Positions 7,830 through 19,776 of a stretch of DNA of 64,000 bases are shown here, piece by piece (within the stretch, counting starts at the first letter, position 1; the number at the start of each line of letters is the position of its first letter). The position numbers and the translations under genes are program-made. The stretch covers positions 62,001 to 126,000 of the forward strand of contig NZ_JMLQ01000008.1 of the NCBI RefSeq assembly GCF_000686025.1, read 5' to 3'. The notes beneath the pieces were generated by a model that had not been told where the DNA came from, ran no database searches, and saw nothing but the letters and a program-made list of their open reading frames with translations. The DNA is from Rhodococcus sp. UNC23MFCrub1.1 (GTDB taxonomy: Bacteria; Actinomycetota; Actinomycetes; Mycobacteriales; Mycobacteriaceae).

Positions 7830-8891
7830 TCAGGCGCGGTACTCGCGTACCAGCGGGCAGTCGAAGGGGTTGCGCTTCGACAGTCCCACCTGGTTGAGGT
7901 AGCGGACGACGATGCCGTAGGACTTCACGAGCGACGTCTCGGTGTAGGTCACCCCGTGCTTGGCGCAGTGCTCGCGCACCATGGGCCGCACCTTCTTGAG
8001 GTTCGGCCGCGGCATGCTGGGGAACAGGTGATGCTCGATCTGATAGTTGAGGCCGCCCATCATGAAGTCGGTGACGGGGCCGCCGTCGACGTTGCGCGAC
8101 ATGAGGACCTGGCGGCGGAGGAAGTCGATCTTCGCATTGGCCGGAACCAGCGGCATCCCCTTGTGGTTGGGCGCGAACGAGCCGCCCAGCAGAACGCCGA
8201 AGACGGCGAAGTGCACGAGGATGAAGCCGACTGCGAGCCCCGCCGGCATCGCGAGGAACGGCAGTGCGAACCCGATGGTGAGCCTCAGCGCGATGAGCGA
8301 CAGCTCCAGCTTGCGGTGCTTGATCTCCTTGGAGCCGATCAGCGTGCGCACGCTGGCGACGTGGAGTGCGGCGCCTTCGAGGGTGAGCAGCGGGAAGAAG
8401 AGCCAGCCCTGGCGGCGGGTGAACGCGCCGTAGAAGCCGGTGCGCTGCGCGACGTACTCGGGGACGAAGGCGATGGGCCCGTTCCCGATGTCGGGGTCCT
8501 TGCCGATCTGGTTCGGCGCGTTGTGGTGCTTGCTGTGCTTGCCCTGCCACCAGTGCAGCGAGAGTCCTGCGAAGGTGCCGGACAGGATGCGGGCCGTCCA
8601 CTCGTTCCACTTCGCCGAGTCGAACATCTGGCGGTGGGCGCCGTCGTGACCGAGGAAGCCGAACTGCGTGCTCACGACGGCGAGGGCGACGGCGAGCGCG
8701 AGCTGCCACCACGAGTCGCCCAGGAGGAACGCACCGACCCAGACGGCGACGAAGGCCGCCACGGTGCCGATGATGCGGGACCAGTAGAAACCGCGGCGGC
8801 GGGACATCAGCCCCGAGGCGCGCACGGCGACGGACAGCTCGGTGTACGAACTGACGAATCGATCTCTGGGGCGTTCGGCGGTGACGGACAC
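7830..8891 (-). CDS. Membrane fatty acid desaturase (DesA3/linoleoyl-CoA desaturase-like)
   Basis: 353 residues with two pairs of membrane helices. The three histidine boxes of acyl-lipid/acyl-CoA desaturases are clear: GHDGAH, HSKHH and QIEHH (NYQIEHHLFP). This class includes the mycobacterial stearoyl-CoA delta-9 desaturase DesA3. It would introduce a double bond into membrane fatty acids using di-iron, O2 and reducing partners. No reductase gene is adjacent. The GTG start has AGAGG upstream. The upstream 350 bases contain a strong palindrome that could be its operator. Confidence 0.9.
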   Translation of the reverse strand: MSVTAERPRDRFVSSYTELSVAVRASGLMSRRRGFYWSRIIGTVAAFVAVWVGAFLLGDSWWQLALAVALAVVSTQFGFLGHDGAHRQMFDSAKWNEWTARILSGTFAGLSLHWWQGKHSKHHNAPNQIGKDPDIGNGPIAFVPEYVAQRTGFYGAFTRRQGWLFFPLLTLEGAALHVASVRTLIGSKEIKHRKLELSLIALRLTIGFALPFLAMPAGLAVGFILVHFAVFGVLLGGSFAPNHKGMPLVPANAKIDFLRRQVLMSRNVDGGPVTDFMMGGLNYQIEHHLFPSMPRPNLKKVRPMVREHCAKHGVTYTETSLVKSYGIVVRYLNQVGLSKRNPFDCPLVREYRA

Positions 8892-9242
8892 TGGTGCCTC
8901 TGTTCTGTGGACGGTCTGGCCACGGTGGCTGTCGGTCGTTCTGGCAGTCGATGCAGTGGTGAGAACCGCGGAGAGGGCGGGAAGTGCTCAGGTCACGCCT
9001 CTGTCACAAGTGTGACACAGGCAGGGCACGGCGTCGACAGTCCGAGAGTGTCGGTCGTCTTCTCTCAGTGCATCCACAGACGACGGTCGACGTGGCCGGG
9101 CGTGGTCGTACCGCGCCCCGTCGGCGCCGTGGCGTAGTGTTCGGATCACGAGCACGCCGCGGTTCTCACCGGCGCCTCGTTCTCCCCCTCGTGACGGACG
9201 ACTCGTTCTCCTCACCACCGAACTACTGATGAAGGGGTTTCC
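8892..9242. other. Gene-free divergent region
   Basis: 350 bases between the desaturase and a 45-codon reading frame. I see only shadow frames here. The region holds the palindrome at 9002-9017 and presumably both divergent promoters, but no convincing -35/-10 pair was found. Confidence 0.5.
9002..9017. promoter_or_regulatory. Palindromic operator candidate upstream of the desaturase
   Basis: TGTCACA-AG-TGTGACA is a perfect inverted repeat with 7-bp arms and a 2-bp centre. It lies 110 bases before the desaturase start. The arms are CRP-like half-sites in the reversed order, so another regulator family may be more likely. Confidence 0.4.
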
Positions 9243-9380
9243 ATGGAACCCGAACTGATCTTTCTCGCACCCGTCACCGCCGACGCGGAGCCCGTCGAGG
9301 CTCCCGCGACGTCCGCTGCCAGGGACGTCGTCAACGCGGCGCCGCCCGTCTACACCCAGCTGTTCTCCGAGAAGAACTGA
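9243..9380 (+). CDS. Small 45-residue protein of unknown function
   Basis: ATG at 9243 follows GAAGGGG, a good ribosome site seven bases away. The product begins MEPELIFLAPVTADAEPVEA and ends PPVYTQLFSEKN. It is acidic, Ala/Pro-rich and lacks cysteine, a signal peptide or a membrane segment. It lies 19 bases before the ABM-domain gene and is probably cotranscribed with it. I do not recognise it. It could be a short regulatory or leader protein, or a chance frame, but the ribosome site, position and codon use favour translation. Confidence 0.5.
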   Translation: MEPELIFLAPVTADAEPVEAPATSAARDVVNAAPPVYTQLFSEKN

Positions 9381-9399
9381 CTCCTCTCGAACGCCTGAC

Positions 9400-9981
9400 A
9401 TGACTGAACCCCGGGACGACCGGTCCACGTCCACGAGTACCGCGGTCACGACCTCGGTGGCGCGGCGCATCACGCCCGGCCGTGAGCAGGACTTCGTTGC
9501 CTGGACCGATGCCGGAATCAGTGTGCTGCGCACGTTCGACGGGTTTCTGGGCGGCGGGTGGCTGCGCTCCTCGACCGATCCGTACGAGTACTACGTGCTC
9601 TACCGATTCGATTCGGACGCTCATCTGCAGGAGTGGCTCTCGTCGCCCTTCCGGCGTGCCTGGGTCGCGCGTGGTGTGGGTGTGGCGGACGACCATGTGA
9701 CGCATCGCCTCACCGGGGTCGAAGGGTGGTTCGAGCCACAGTCGACGCTCACCGACGCGGTCCGCGTCGTGGGCGCTCCGCCGCCTCGGTGGAAGCAGGC
9801 CATCGTCATCTGGTCGGCGTTCTTCCCCCTGTCTCTTCTGCTCAACACCCTTGTCTCCGAGTACCTCTCGCTGGGTCTTGTACTCCGGACCCTGCTCGTC
9901 ACCCTCGTGAGCACACCCCTCATGGTGTACGTCCTGCTGCCGTTCATCACCGCCCGTGTGAAGCGCTGGCTCACTCCCTGA
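9400..9981 (+). CDS. ABM-domain protein with C-terminal membrane anchor
   Basis: 193 residues. Residues about 17-110 resemble an antibiotic-biosynthesis-monooxygenase (dimeric alpha+beta barrel) domain: SVARRITPGREQDFVAW, FLGGGWLRS and YYVLYRFDSDAHLQEWLSS. Two hydrophobic helices follow (about 132-155 and 162-182), ending in a basic tail. This ABM-plus-two-helix layout is known in actinobacteria, but its reaction is not defined. It may act on a hydrophobic or quinone-like substrate at the membrane. It follows the 45-codon gene by 19 bases. Confidence 0.75.
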   Translation: MTEPRDDRSTSTSTAVTTSVARRITPGREQDFVAWTDAGISVLRTFDGFLGGGWLRSSTDPYEYYVLYRFDSDAHLQEWLSSPFRRAWVARGVGVADDHVTHRLTGVEGWFEPQSTLTDAVRVVGAPPPRWKQAIVIWSAFFPLSLLLNTLVSEYLSLGLVLRTLLVTLVSTPLMVYVLLPFITARVKRWLTP

Positions 9982-10036
9982 CGGTTCGAAACACCGCGCG
10001 AGCGTGGTGAGCGTCACAAAAGTGCACACCACTGCA

Positions 10037-10058
10037 AACTTGCCGAGCCGTGCAAGTT
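10037..10058. promoter_or_regulatory. Operator candidate for the TetR regulator
   Basis: AACTTGC (10037-10043) and GCAAGTT (10052-10058) form a perfect inverted repeat with an 8-base centre, immediately before the TetR gene start. The position is typical of autoregulation. Confidence 0.5.
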
Positions 10059-10065
10059 CCGTACT

Positions 10066-10713
10066 GTGGGATTCGTGAGTTCCGGACTACGCGACCGCAA
10101 GAAGGCGGAGACCCGTGCAGCGCTCAGTGCTGCCGCGATCCGTCTCGGGCGGCAACAGGGTTTCGACACCGTGACCGCCGAGGCGATCGCCCGCGACGCG
10201 GGGGTGTCGACGCGCACGTTCCACAACTACTTCTCCAGCAAGGAAGAAGCGGCGCTGTATTACCTCGAGCAGGCAGCGTTCGAGTGGGTGGACCTGATCG
10301 AACACCGTCCGCAGGACGAGGACTTCTGGGACACGGTGCGCGCCATCGTCTTCGAGATCGTCGACGATCCCGAGCGCGAGTTGACCGAGACTGTCGCGGT
10401 CGCGCGGTTCGTCGAGGAGTCGCCGGCTCTGCTGGCGAAGAAGCTCGAGTTCGACCGCTCGCTCTCCGCGGCGTTCAAGAAGGCCGTGGCCCGGCGCACG
10501 GGGCTCGATCCCGATCGGGACCTGTACCCCTCGTTGGTCCAGGCCGCGGTGGGCGCCACCGTCAGCGCCGCACTCGGATTCTTCGCCGAGGCATCCGAGA
10601 AGGGCTCCACCACAGCAGAATCCGCCGGCGAGGTGGTCCGCCTCGCCATGCAACAACTCGAACGGGGCTTCCGAGCGCCGCTCACCGGTTCCACCCCGCT
10701 CCCGCCCGACTGA
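10066..10713 (+). CDS. TetR-family transcriptional regulator (drug-efflux type)
   Basis: 215 residues (212 if the second GTG at 10075 is used). The N-terminal helix-turn-helix is typical: AIARDAGVSTRTFHNYFSSKEEA. An all-helical ligand/dimer domain follows. It precedes the MMPL transporter by 56 bases on the same strand and has a palindrome abutting its start, so it likely represses itself and the exporter genes until a ligand is bound. The ligand is unknown. Codon use matches the neighbours. Confidence 0.88.
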   Translation: MGFVSSGLRDRKKAETRAALSAAAIRLGRQQGFDTVTAEAIARDAGVSTRTFHNYFSSKEEAALYYLEQAAFEWVDLIEHRPQDEDFWDTVRAIVFEIVDDPERELTETVAVARFVEESPALLAKKLEFDRSLSAAFKKAVARRTGLDPDRDLYPSLVQAAVGATVSAALGFFAEASEKGSTTAESAGEVVRLAMQQLERGFRAPLTGSTPLPPD

Positions 10714-10769
10714 TCGCGCGTCCGTCCGTCACCCGCAGCACGACACCCCCCCGAACGAGGAGAACTCTC

Positions 10770-13100
10770 ATGGCCACCTTCCTGTATCGCATAGGACGGT
10801 TCTCGTACCGTCGGAAAGGCATCGTGCTGCCGATCTGGCTCGCCATCCTGGTGTTGGCCGGTATCGGCGCGGCCACGTTGTCCGGCCCGACGAGCACGTC
10901 GTTCTCCATCCCGGGAACCCCCGCCCAGGCTGCGCTGGATCTGCAGAAGGAGCGCTTCGGAGGCGGCGAGGATCCGCTCACGTCGGCGTCCGCGCAGTAC
11001 GTGTTCCAGGCACCCGCGGGCACCACGCTCGACTCGCCCGAGAACACGGCGGCCATCGACGGCGTCATCGCGAACATTCGCGGCATCGCCGCCGTGAAGG
11101 ACACGGCCAAGGCCGATCCCGCGGCCGGACCGGTGCCCGAGGGTGCCATGCCGCTCCTCGATCCGATCGCCGGCAACCAGGCGATCGTCGATCAGTACGC
11201 GGAGGCCGGTCTCGCGCCGGACGTCGCGGCCGCGAACGCCGCGGTCGTGTCGCCGCTCTCACCGGACAAGACCATCGGCATCCTCGACGTGCCCATCACC
11301 GGCACCGTCACCGATGTCACGGCCGAGATCCGCACCGAGCTGACCGACGCCGCCCAGCCCGCCCGTGACGCAGGGCTCACCGTCGAGATCGGTGGCAGCG
11401 CCATGCAGGCCGCCGAGCCGCCCGGCGGCACCGCCGAGCTGATCGGCCTGGCCGTCGCCGCCGTCGTCCTCGTCGTCATGTTCGGATCGCTCGTCGCCGC
11501 CGGACTGCCGCTCATCACGGCCATCGTCGGTATCGGCGTCACCAGTCTGACCATCACCACCGCGTCGGGCTTCGCCGAGCTCACTCAGTTCACGCCGATT
11601 CTCGCCATCATGATCGGCCTGGCCGTCGCCATCGACTACTCGCTGTTCATCGTCGCCCGGTTCCGTAACGAGCTGAGCGAGACGGACGACCGTGAGGAAG
11701 CCGCGGCACGCGCCGTGGGAACCGCCGGCAGCGCCGTCGTCTTCGCCGGCACCACGGTGCTCATCGCGCTCGTGGCACTGCGCGTCGTCGGCATCCCGTT
11801 CCTGTCCCAGATGGGTCTGGCCGCCGGCTTCGGTGTCTTCGTCGCCGTCCTCGTCGCGCTGACCATGCTGCCCGCCGTCCTCGGACTCTTCGGCGCGAAG
11901 GCGTTCGCCGGCAAGATCCGCACCGTGCCGGACCCCGAGCACGACGACAAGCCGACCAACGGCTTGCGATGGGTGCGCATGGTGATCAAGCGTCCCGCAC
12001 TGGTGCTCATCGTCGGTGTCGTGATCCTCGGTGTCATCGCCGGTCCCATGACGTCGCTGCGTCTGGCGCTTCCGTCGGTGGCCACCGCCGAACCGGGTAC
12101 CCCCGCTCGTGAGGCGTACGACCTGGTCGACCAGGGCTTCGGCCCGGGACGCAACGGTCAGCTGCTGATGGTCGTGGACGCGAGCAACGTCCCCGAGGCC
12201 GATCGGACGGCGGCCTTCCAGGCCGTCGTCGACAAGGCGGCGGCGGAACCCGACGTGACCAACGCACAGCAGGCCGGGCTCAACCCGGCGGGCGACACCG
12301 CCCTGGTGTCGGTGACTCCCAAGAGCTCACCGATCAGCGAGGACACGCAGAACCTGGTGACCGCGCTGCGCGACGCCCGGGGTGGTCTGGAATCCGAGTA
12401 CGGCGTCACCTACGGCGTCACCGGCCAGACGGCGCTCGAGATCGATGTGTCGGATCGGCTCCAGAAGGCCCTGATCCCGTACCTCGCTGTCGTCGTCGGC
12501 CTGGCGTTCCTGCTGCTGATGGTCGTCTTCCGATCCATCCTCGTCCCGCTGACCGCGACCCTGGGCTTCCTGCTCAGCGTGCTGGCCACGTTCGGTGCGA
12601 CGGTGTTCATCTTCCAGGAGGGCGGGCTGGGCCTGATCTCCAATCCGCAGCCGATCGTCAGCTTCATGCCGATCTTCCTGATCGGTGTGGTGTTCGGTCT
12701 GGCGATGGACTACCAGGTGTTCCTGGTGTCCCGCATGCGGGAGGCGTACGTCCACGGCGCGACCGCGAGCGATGCCATCGTCACGGGCTTCAAGTACGGC
12801 GCCCGCGTCGTCGCTGCCGCGGCGGTCATCATGATCTCGGTGTTCGCGGCGTTCATGCTGGAACCGGACTCGTTCATCAAGTCCATCGGTTTCGCACTCG
12901 CGGCCGCCGTGTTCTTCGACGCCTTCATCGTCCGCATGATCCTGATCCCCGCGGTCATGGCGCTGCTCGGCGACAAGGCCTGGTACCTGCCGAAGTGGCT
13001 GGACAAGATTCTGCCGAACGTGGACATCGAAGGTGAGAAACTCGTCCGCAGGACGGACGAGACCGCACCGGCGACCCAGCAGCCGGCGAACCGGAGCTGA
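10770..13100 (+). CDS. MMPL-family (RND-type) transporter
   Basis: 776 residues from the ATG at 10770, which follows GAGGAG. The protein has the duplicated RND layout: TM1, a long external loop, then five helices, repeated. Conserved segments include GLAVAIDYSLFIVARFRNEL in the first helical block and GLAMDYQVFLVSRMREA in the second; both hold the Asp-Tyr pair of the proton pathway. MMPL proteins export lipids or drugs. The TetR regulator upstream and the ABC exporter downstream suggest xenobiotic or lipid efflux rather than a cell-wall biosynthetic role. The N-terminal extension of the open frame overlaps tetR and is rejected. Confidence 0.9.
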   Translation: MATFLYRIGRFSYRRKGIVLPIWLAILVLAGIGAATLSGPTSTSFSIPGTPAQAALDLQKERFGGGEDPLTSASAQYVFQAPAGTTLDSPENTAAIDGVIANIRGIAAVKDTAKADPAAGPVPEGAMPLLDPIAGNQAIVDQYAEAGLAPDVAAANAAVVSPLSPDKTIGILDVPITGTVTDVTAEIRTELTDAAQPARDAGLTVEIGGSAMQAAEPPGGTAELIGLAVAAVVLVVMFGSLVAAGLPLITAIVGIGVTSLTITTASGFAELTQFTPILAIMIGLAVAIDYSLFIVARFRNELSETDDREEAAARAVGTAGSAVVFAGTTVLIALVALRVVGIPFLSQMGLAAGFGVFVAVLVALTMLPAVLGLFGAKAFAGKIRTVPDPEHDDKPTNGLRWVRMVIKRPALVLIVGVVILGVIAGPMTSLRLALPSVATAEPGTPAREAYDLVDQGFGPGRNGQLLMVVDASNVPEADRTAAFQAVVDKAAAEPDVTNAQQAGLNPAGDTALVSVTPKSSPISEDTQNLVTALRDARGGLESEYGVTYGVTGQTALEIDVSDRLQKALIPYLAVVVGLAFLLLMVVFRSILVPLTATLGFLLSVLATFGATVFIFQEGGLGLISNPQPIVSFMPIFLIGVVFGLAMDYQVFLVSRMREAYVHGATASDAIVTGFKYGARVVAAAAVIMISVFAAFMLEPDSFIKSIGFALAAAVFFDAFIVRMILIPAVMALLGDKAWYLPKWLDKILPNVDIEGEKLVRRTDETAPATQQPANRS

Positions 13101-13157
13101 GTCGATGAACTGCACCCACCACGCCTGTCGTCCGACGGGTCCTGTCGAGAAGGAAGG

Positions 13158-14896
13158 ATGCACGACGTGTTGATCTCACTTCTCCGCCGGTATCTGGCGC
13201 CGTACCGCGGCGCACTGACAGGCGTGGTGGTGCTGCAGTTCGTGGCCACCGTGGCCTCGCTGTACCTGCCCAGCCTCAACGCCGACATCATCGACAACGG
13301 CGTGACGACCGGCGACACCGGGTACATCCTGTCGACCGGCTCGATCATGCTGGCCGTCTCCGCCGTGCAGATCGCGTGCTCGATCGGCGGCGTCTACTTC
13401 GGAGCACGCGCCGCCATGGCGGCCGGCCGCGACATCCGCGGGGCGCTCCTCGACCGCGTCGGCACTTTCTCGGCGCGCGAGGTCGGGACGTTCGGCGCTC
13501 CGTCGCTCATCACCCGCAACACGAACGACGTTCAGCAGGTGCAGATGGTGGTCCTGATGGGCTGCACCATCCTGGTGATGGCGCCCATCATGTGCGTCGG
13601 CGGCATCGTCATGGCTCTGCGCGAGGACTTCGGACTGTCGTGGCTCCTCGGTATCGCCGTTCCTGCGCTGGCGCTGAGCATGGGCTTCGTCGTGGTCCGC
13701 ATGGTTCCGGCGTTCAAGGTCATGCAGAAGCGCATCGACACGGTCAACCGCGTTCTGCGCGAGCAGATCACGGGCATCCGCGTGGTACGCGCCTTCGTGC
13801 GCGAGCCGTACGAGGTGGAGCGTTTCGACGACGCGAACACCGCCCTCACCGCCACCGCACTGCAGGTCGGTCGTCTGATGGCGCTCATGTTCCCGGTGGT
13901 CATGCTCATCAGCAACGTCACCAGCGTCGCGGTGATCTGGTTCGGTGGTCACGCCGTCGACGAGGGACGCATGGAGATCGGGTCGCTGACGGCCCTGCTC
14001 AGCTACATCATGCAGATCCTGATGTCGGTGATCATGGCGTCGTTCATCGCGATGATGATCCCGCGCGCCAGCGTGTGTGCCGAGCGCATCACCGAGGTGC
14101 TCGACACGAATTCGTCCGTCGTGCCCTCCGCGAAGCCCGTCGTCTTCGCCTCGGCGCCGTCGACGGTGGAGTTCGACAAGGCCGGTTTCGCGTATCCCGC
14201 GGCCGATCACCCGGTGCTCTGCGACGTGTCGTTCCGGGCGACGGCCGGAACCACCACGGCCGTGATCGGCAGCACCGGCTCGGGCAAGACGACGCTGATC
14301 AACCTGATCCCGCGTCTCATCGACACGACCGACGGAGTGGTGCGCGTGGGCGGAACCGATGTGCGAGAACTCGATCCGGAGGCGCTGCGAGTGGAGATCG
14401 GACTGATCCCCCAGCGGCCCTTCCTGTTCTCCGGCACCATCGCCTCCAATCTTCGCTACGGCAAGGAGGACGCCACGGAGGCCGAGATGTGGGACGCACT
14501 CGAGGTGGCGCAGGCCGCCGACTTCGTCCGCGAGATGCCCGAGGGTCTCGAGACCGCCGTCGCCCAGGGCGGCACCACCGTCTCCGGTGGGCAGCGTCAG
14601 CGACTGGCCATCGCCCGCGCCATCATCCGGCGGCCGAGCATCTACGTCTTCGACGACGCGTTCTCCGCTCTCGACCTGACGACGGACGCGAATCTCCGAG
14701 CGGCCCTGCGCCCCATCACACGTGACGCCTGCGTCATCGTCGTCGCGCAGCGGGTGTCCACCATCCGCGACGCGGACAGCATCGTGGTGCTCGACGACGG
14801 CAGGATGGTCGGCCTCGGTACGCACGACGAGCTGCTCGAGACGTGTCCCACCTATGCCGAGATCGTCGACTCGCAGCGCACCGCAGCGGGTGTCGC

Positions 14897-14900
<4 letters not shown>
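13158..14900 (+). CDS. ABC exporter half-transporter with degenerate ATP site
   Basis: 580 residues: a six-helix exporter domain (about 1-310) followed by a nucleotide-binding domain. Walker A is GSTGSGKT (near 371) and the signature is the canonical VSGGQRQ (near 476). Walker B is IYVFDDAF, so the catalytic Glu is replaced by Asp (near 500). The switch histidine is replaced by Gln (VAQRVSTI, near 531). This is the degenerate partner expected in a heterodimeric exporter. It overlaps the next ABC gene by ATGA, so the two halves are coupled. It lies 57 bases after the MMPL gene. Confidence 0.92.
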
Positions 14901-18045
<3,145 letters not shown>

Positions 18046-18133
18046 GCCGCAACTCCCCGCGAGTACGCCCATAGTGTCGTGAAGTCGTGCTCGACAACGA
18101 CAGTATCGACGTACTCGCGGGGGCGGGCGGGGG

Positions 18134-18877
18134 TCAGTCCGGGGAGTAGGTCGGCTCGCGCTTCTTGATGTACGCGATGACGGCGTAGGTGATCGGGAGC
18201 ACGAGCACCTCGACGAGGGTCTTCCACAGGAAGCCGACGATGACGTAGTTCACGAAGTCGGCGCCCGTCGTGATGCCGATGACGCCGGCCGCGATGCTGC
18301 AGAAGATCAGGGTGTCGAAGAACTCGCCGACCACCGTCGACCCGATGAGGCGGGCCCACAGGTGCTTCTCCTTGGTGCGTTCCTTGATCTTCACCAGCAC
18401 GATGGAGTTCAACAGCTGTCCGACGGTGTAACCGGCGAGACCGGCGAGGACCAGGCGCGGCACGACGCCGACGACGGTCTCGAGTGCGGCCTGGTTCTCG
18501 TAGAACGACGCGGCGGGGAGTTCGATGGCGATCCAGAAGCAGACCGATGTGAGCAGGAGAGAGCCGAAGCCCAGGTAGATGGCGCGGCGCGTCGCCTTGA
18601 GCCCGTACACCTCGCTGAGGACATCGCCGAGGATGTACGCGAGGGGGAAGAGGAAGAACGCGCCGTCGGTGTTGATGGGGAGAATCTGGAAGGGCCCGAG
18701 CGAGACGTCGGACGCGGCGAAGAAGGCGACACCCTTGCTGGCGGCCACGTTCGAGATCAGCAGTGTCGCGACGAAGAGCGCGACGATGGCGGGGTAGAAG
18801 CCACGGCTGATGTGGGCGAACGAGGCCTGTCCAGACGGAGTGTCGCCGTCGGTGGCGGTGGAGTTGGTTGCAGTCAC
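18134..18877 (-). CDS. yhhQ: Queuosine precursor transporter (YhhQ/DUF165)
   Basis: About 247 residues from GTG 18877; a TTG at 18889 is also in frame. Six membrane helices are visible. Conserved family features are LLISNVAASKG, FPLAYILGDVLSEVYG and the C-terminal GEFFDTLIF...KTLVEVLVLPITY. This family imports queuosine precursors such as preQ0 or queuine. It ends 89 bases from the end of tgt on the opposite strand, and gluQ lies about 900 bases beyond, so its role in queuosine salvage is well supported by context. Confidence 0.9.
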   Translation of the reverse strand: MTATNSTATDGDTPSGQASFAHISRGFYPAIVALFVATLLISNVAASKGVAFFAASDVSLGPFQILPINTDGAFFLFPLAYILGDVLSEVYGLKATRRAIYLGFGSLLLTSVCFWIAIELPAASFYENQAALETVVGVVPRLVLAGLAGYTVGQLLNSIVLVKIKERTKEKHLWARLIGSTVVGEFFDTLIFCSIAAGVIGITTGADFVNYVIVGFLWKTLVEVLVLPITYAVIAYIKKREPTYSPD

Positions 18878-18955
18878 CGGTCGATCCAAGCACCGAGACG
18901 ACGACGGGCGCGAATCCCCGAAGGGACCCGCGCCCGATGTCGGTGTGTGCGGAGG

Positions 18956-19672
18956 CTACTTCTTGACCACCTGGGTGCCACCGGCGAACTGATCGTGCTT
19001 GCCCTGCTTGGTGGGGCTCGAGTTGACCGTGACGGCGATGACGATCACGGCGATGAACGCGAGCAGGCTACCGAGGAACGGGATGATGTTGAGCAGCGTG
19101 AACGCGTTGCGGATCGCGGACTGCTGCAGCGTCGGCCGCGGCGTGCCGGCGGGACCGTGCACCTGGAGTCCGAGGATCTTCTTGCCGAGAGTCGCGCCCT
19201 GGCTGACCTCGAGGCCGACGAAGTACGCGAACGTCAGGACGCCGGAGAAGAGCCCTGTGACGAGGATGTTGTCGGTCGCACCGAAGATCGCGGCGAGGAT
19301 CAGCGCGACGATGCCGACGATGATCCCGTCGATGATGCGCGCGCCCAGTCGAATGCCGAGCCCACCGGGCTGACCGCCGCCGGGCACTCCACCGAAGTTC
19401 GAGCCACCGTAGTTGGTGGTGTTGTCGAACTGCGGGGGCGTCGGGTAGCCACCCTGCTGGGGGTAGCCGCCCTGCTGGGGGTAGCCACCCTGCTGCGGCG
19501 GGACGTTGCCCTGCGGCGGCGGGTAGTTGCCCTGCGAGGGCGGGGGGTAACTGCCCTGCGAGGGCGGCGGGTAGGACCCCTGCGACGGGGGCGGGTAGGA
19601 ACCCTGCTGCGGCGGCGGGTAGCTGCCGGGGTTCTGCGGATCCTTGCTCGGGTCGAAACCGCCTGTGGTCAT
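18956..19672 (-). CDS. RDD-family membrane protein with proline-rich N-terminus
   Basis: 238 residues from the ATG at 19672, which follows GAGAAGGA. Residues 16-80 are repeats of SYPPP(S/Q)QG and YPQQGG. Residues about 100-215 form an RDD domain with three membrane helices: GIRLGARIIDGIIVG, EVSQGATLGKKILGL and IRNAFTLLN. RDD proteins are widespread in actinobacteria and their roles are mostly unknown; some take part in ion or stress tolerance. The flexible cytosolic tail may bind partners. It sits between yhhQ and gluQ on the same strand, but a link to queuosine is not evident. Confidence 0.88.
   Translation of the reverse strand: MTTGGFDPSKDPQNPGSYPPPQQGSYPPPSQGSYPPPSQGSYPPPSQGNYPPPQGNVPPQQGGYPQQGGYPQQGGYPTPPQFDNTTNYGGSNFGGVPGGGQPGGLGIRLGARIIDGIIVGIVALILAAIFGATDNILVTGLFSGVLTFAYFVGLEVSQGATLGKKILGLQVHGPAGTPRPTLQQSAIRNAFTLLNIIPFLGSLLAFIAVIVIAVTVNSSPTKQGKHDQFAGGTQVVKK
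19433..19627 (-). repeat. Proline-rich coding repeats in the RDD gene
   Basis: Tandem in-frame units of 21-24 bases encode SYPPPSQG-type and QQGGYP-type repeats. Several units are identical at the DNA level, so the copy number may vary among strains. Confidence 0.8.
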
Positions 19673-19776
19673 GATGTCCTTCTCGTACGGGTTGACGTGT
19701 CGGAGTCTTCTCGCGGCCACCTTACGTCCGATACGCCCCGACCGGTGTGCGATGTTCCGTTGCAACGGGGTCTCGA

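Noticed and set aside
13176-14825. 549-codon frame antisense to the first ABC exporter gene
   Set aside because: Asp/His/Arg-rich shadow of a gene with complete Walker motifs.
18872-18955. preQ1 riboswitch before the queuosine transporter
   Set aside because: The region upstream of the start lacks the conserved A-rich tail and C-rich loop of preQ1 aptamers; only about 65 bases separate it from the next feature on that strand.
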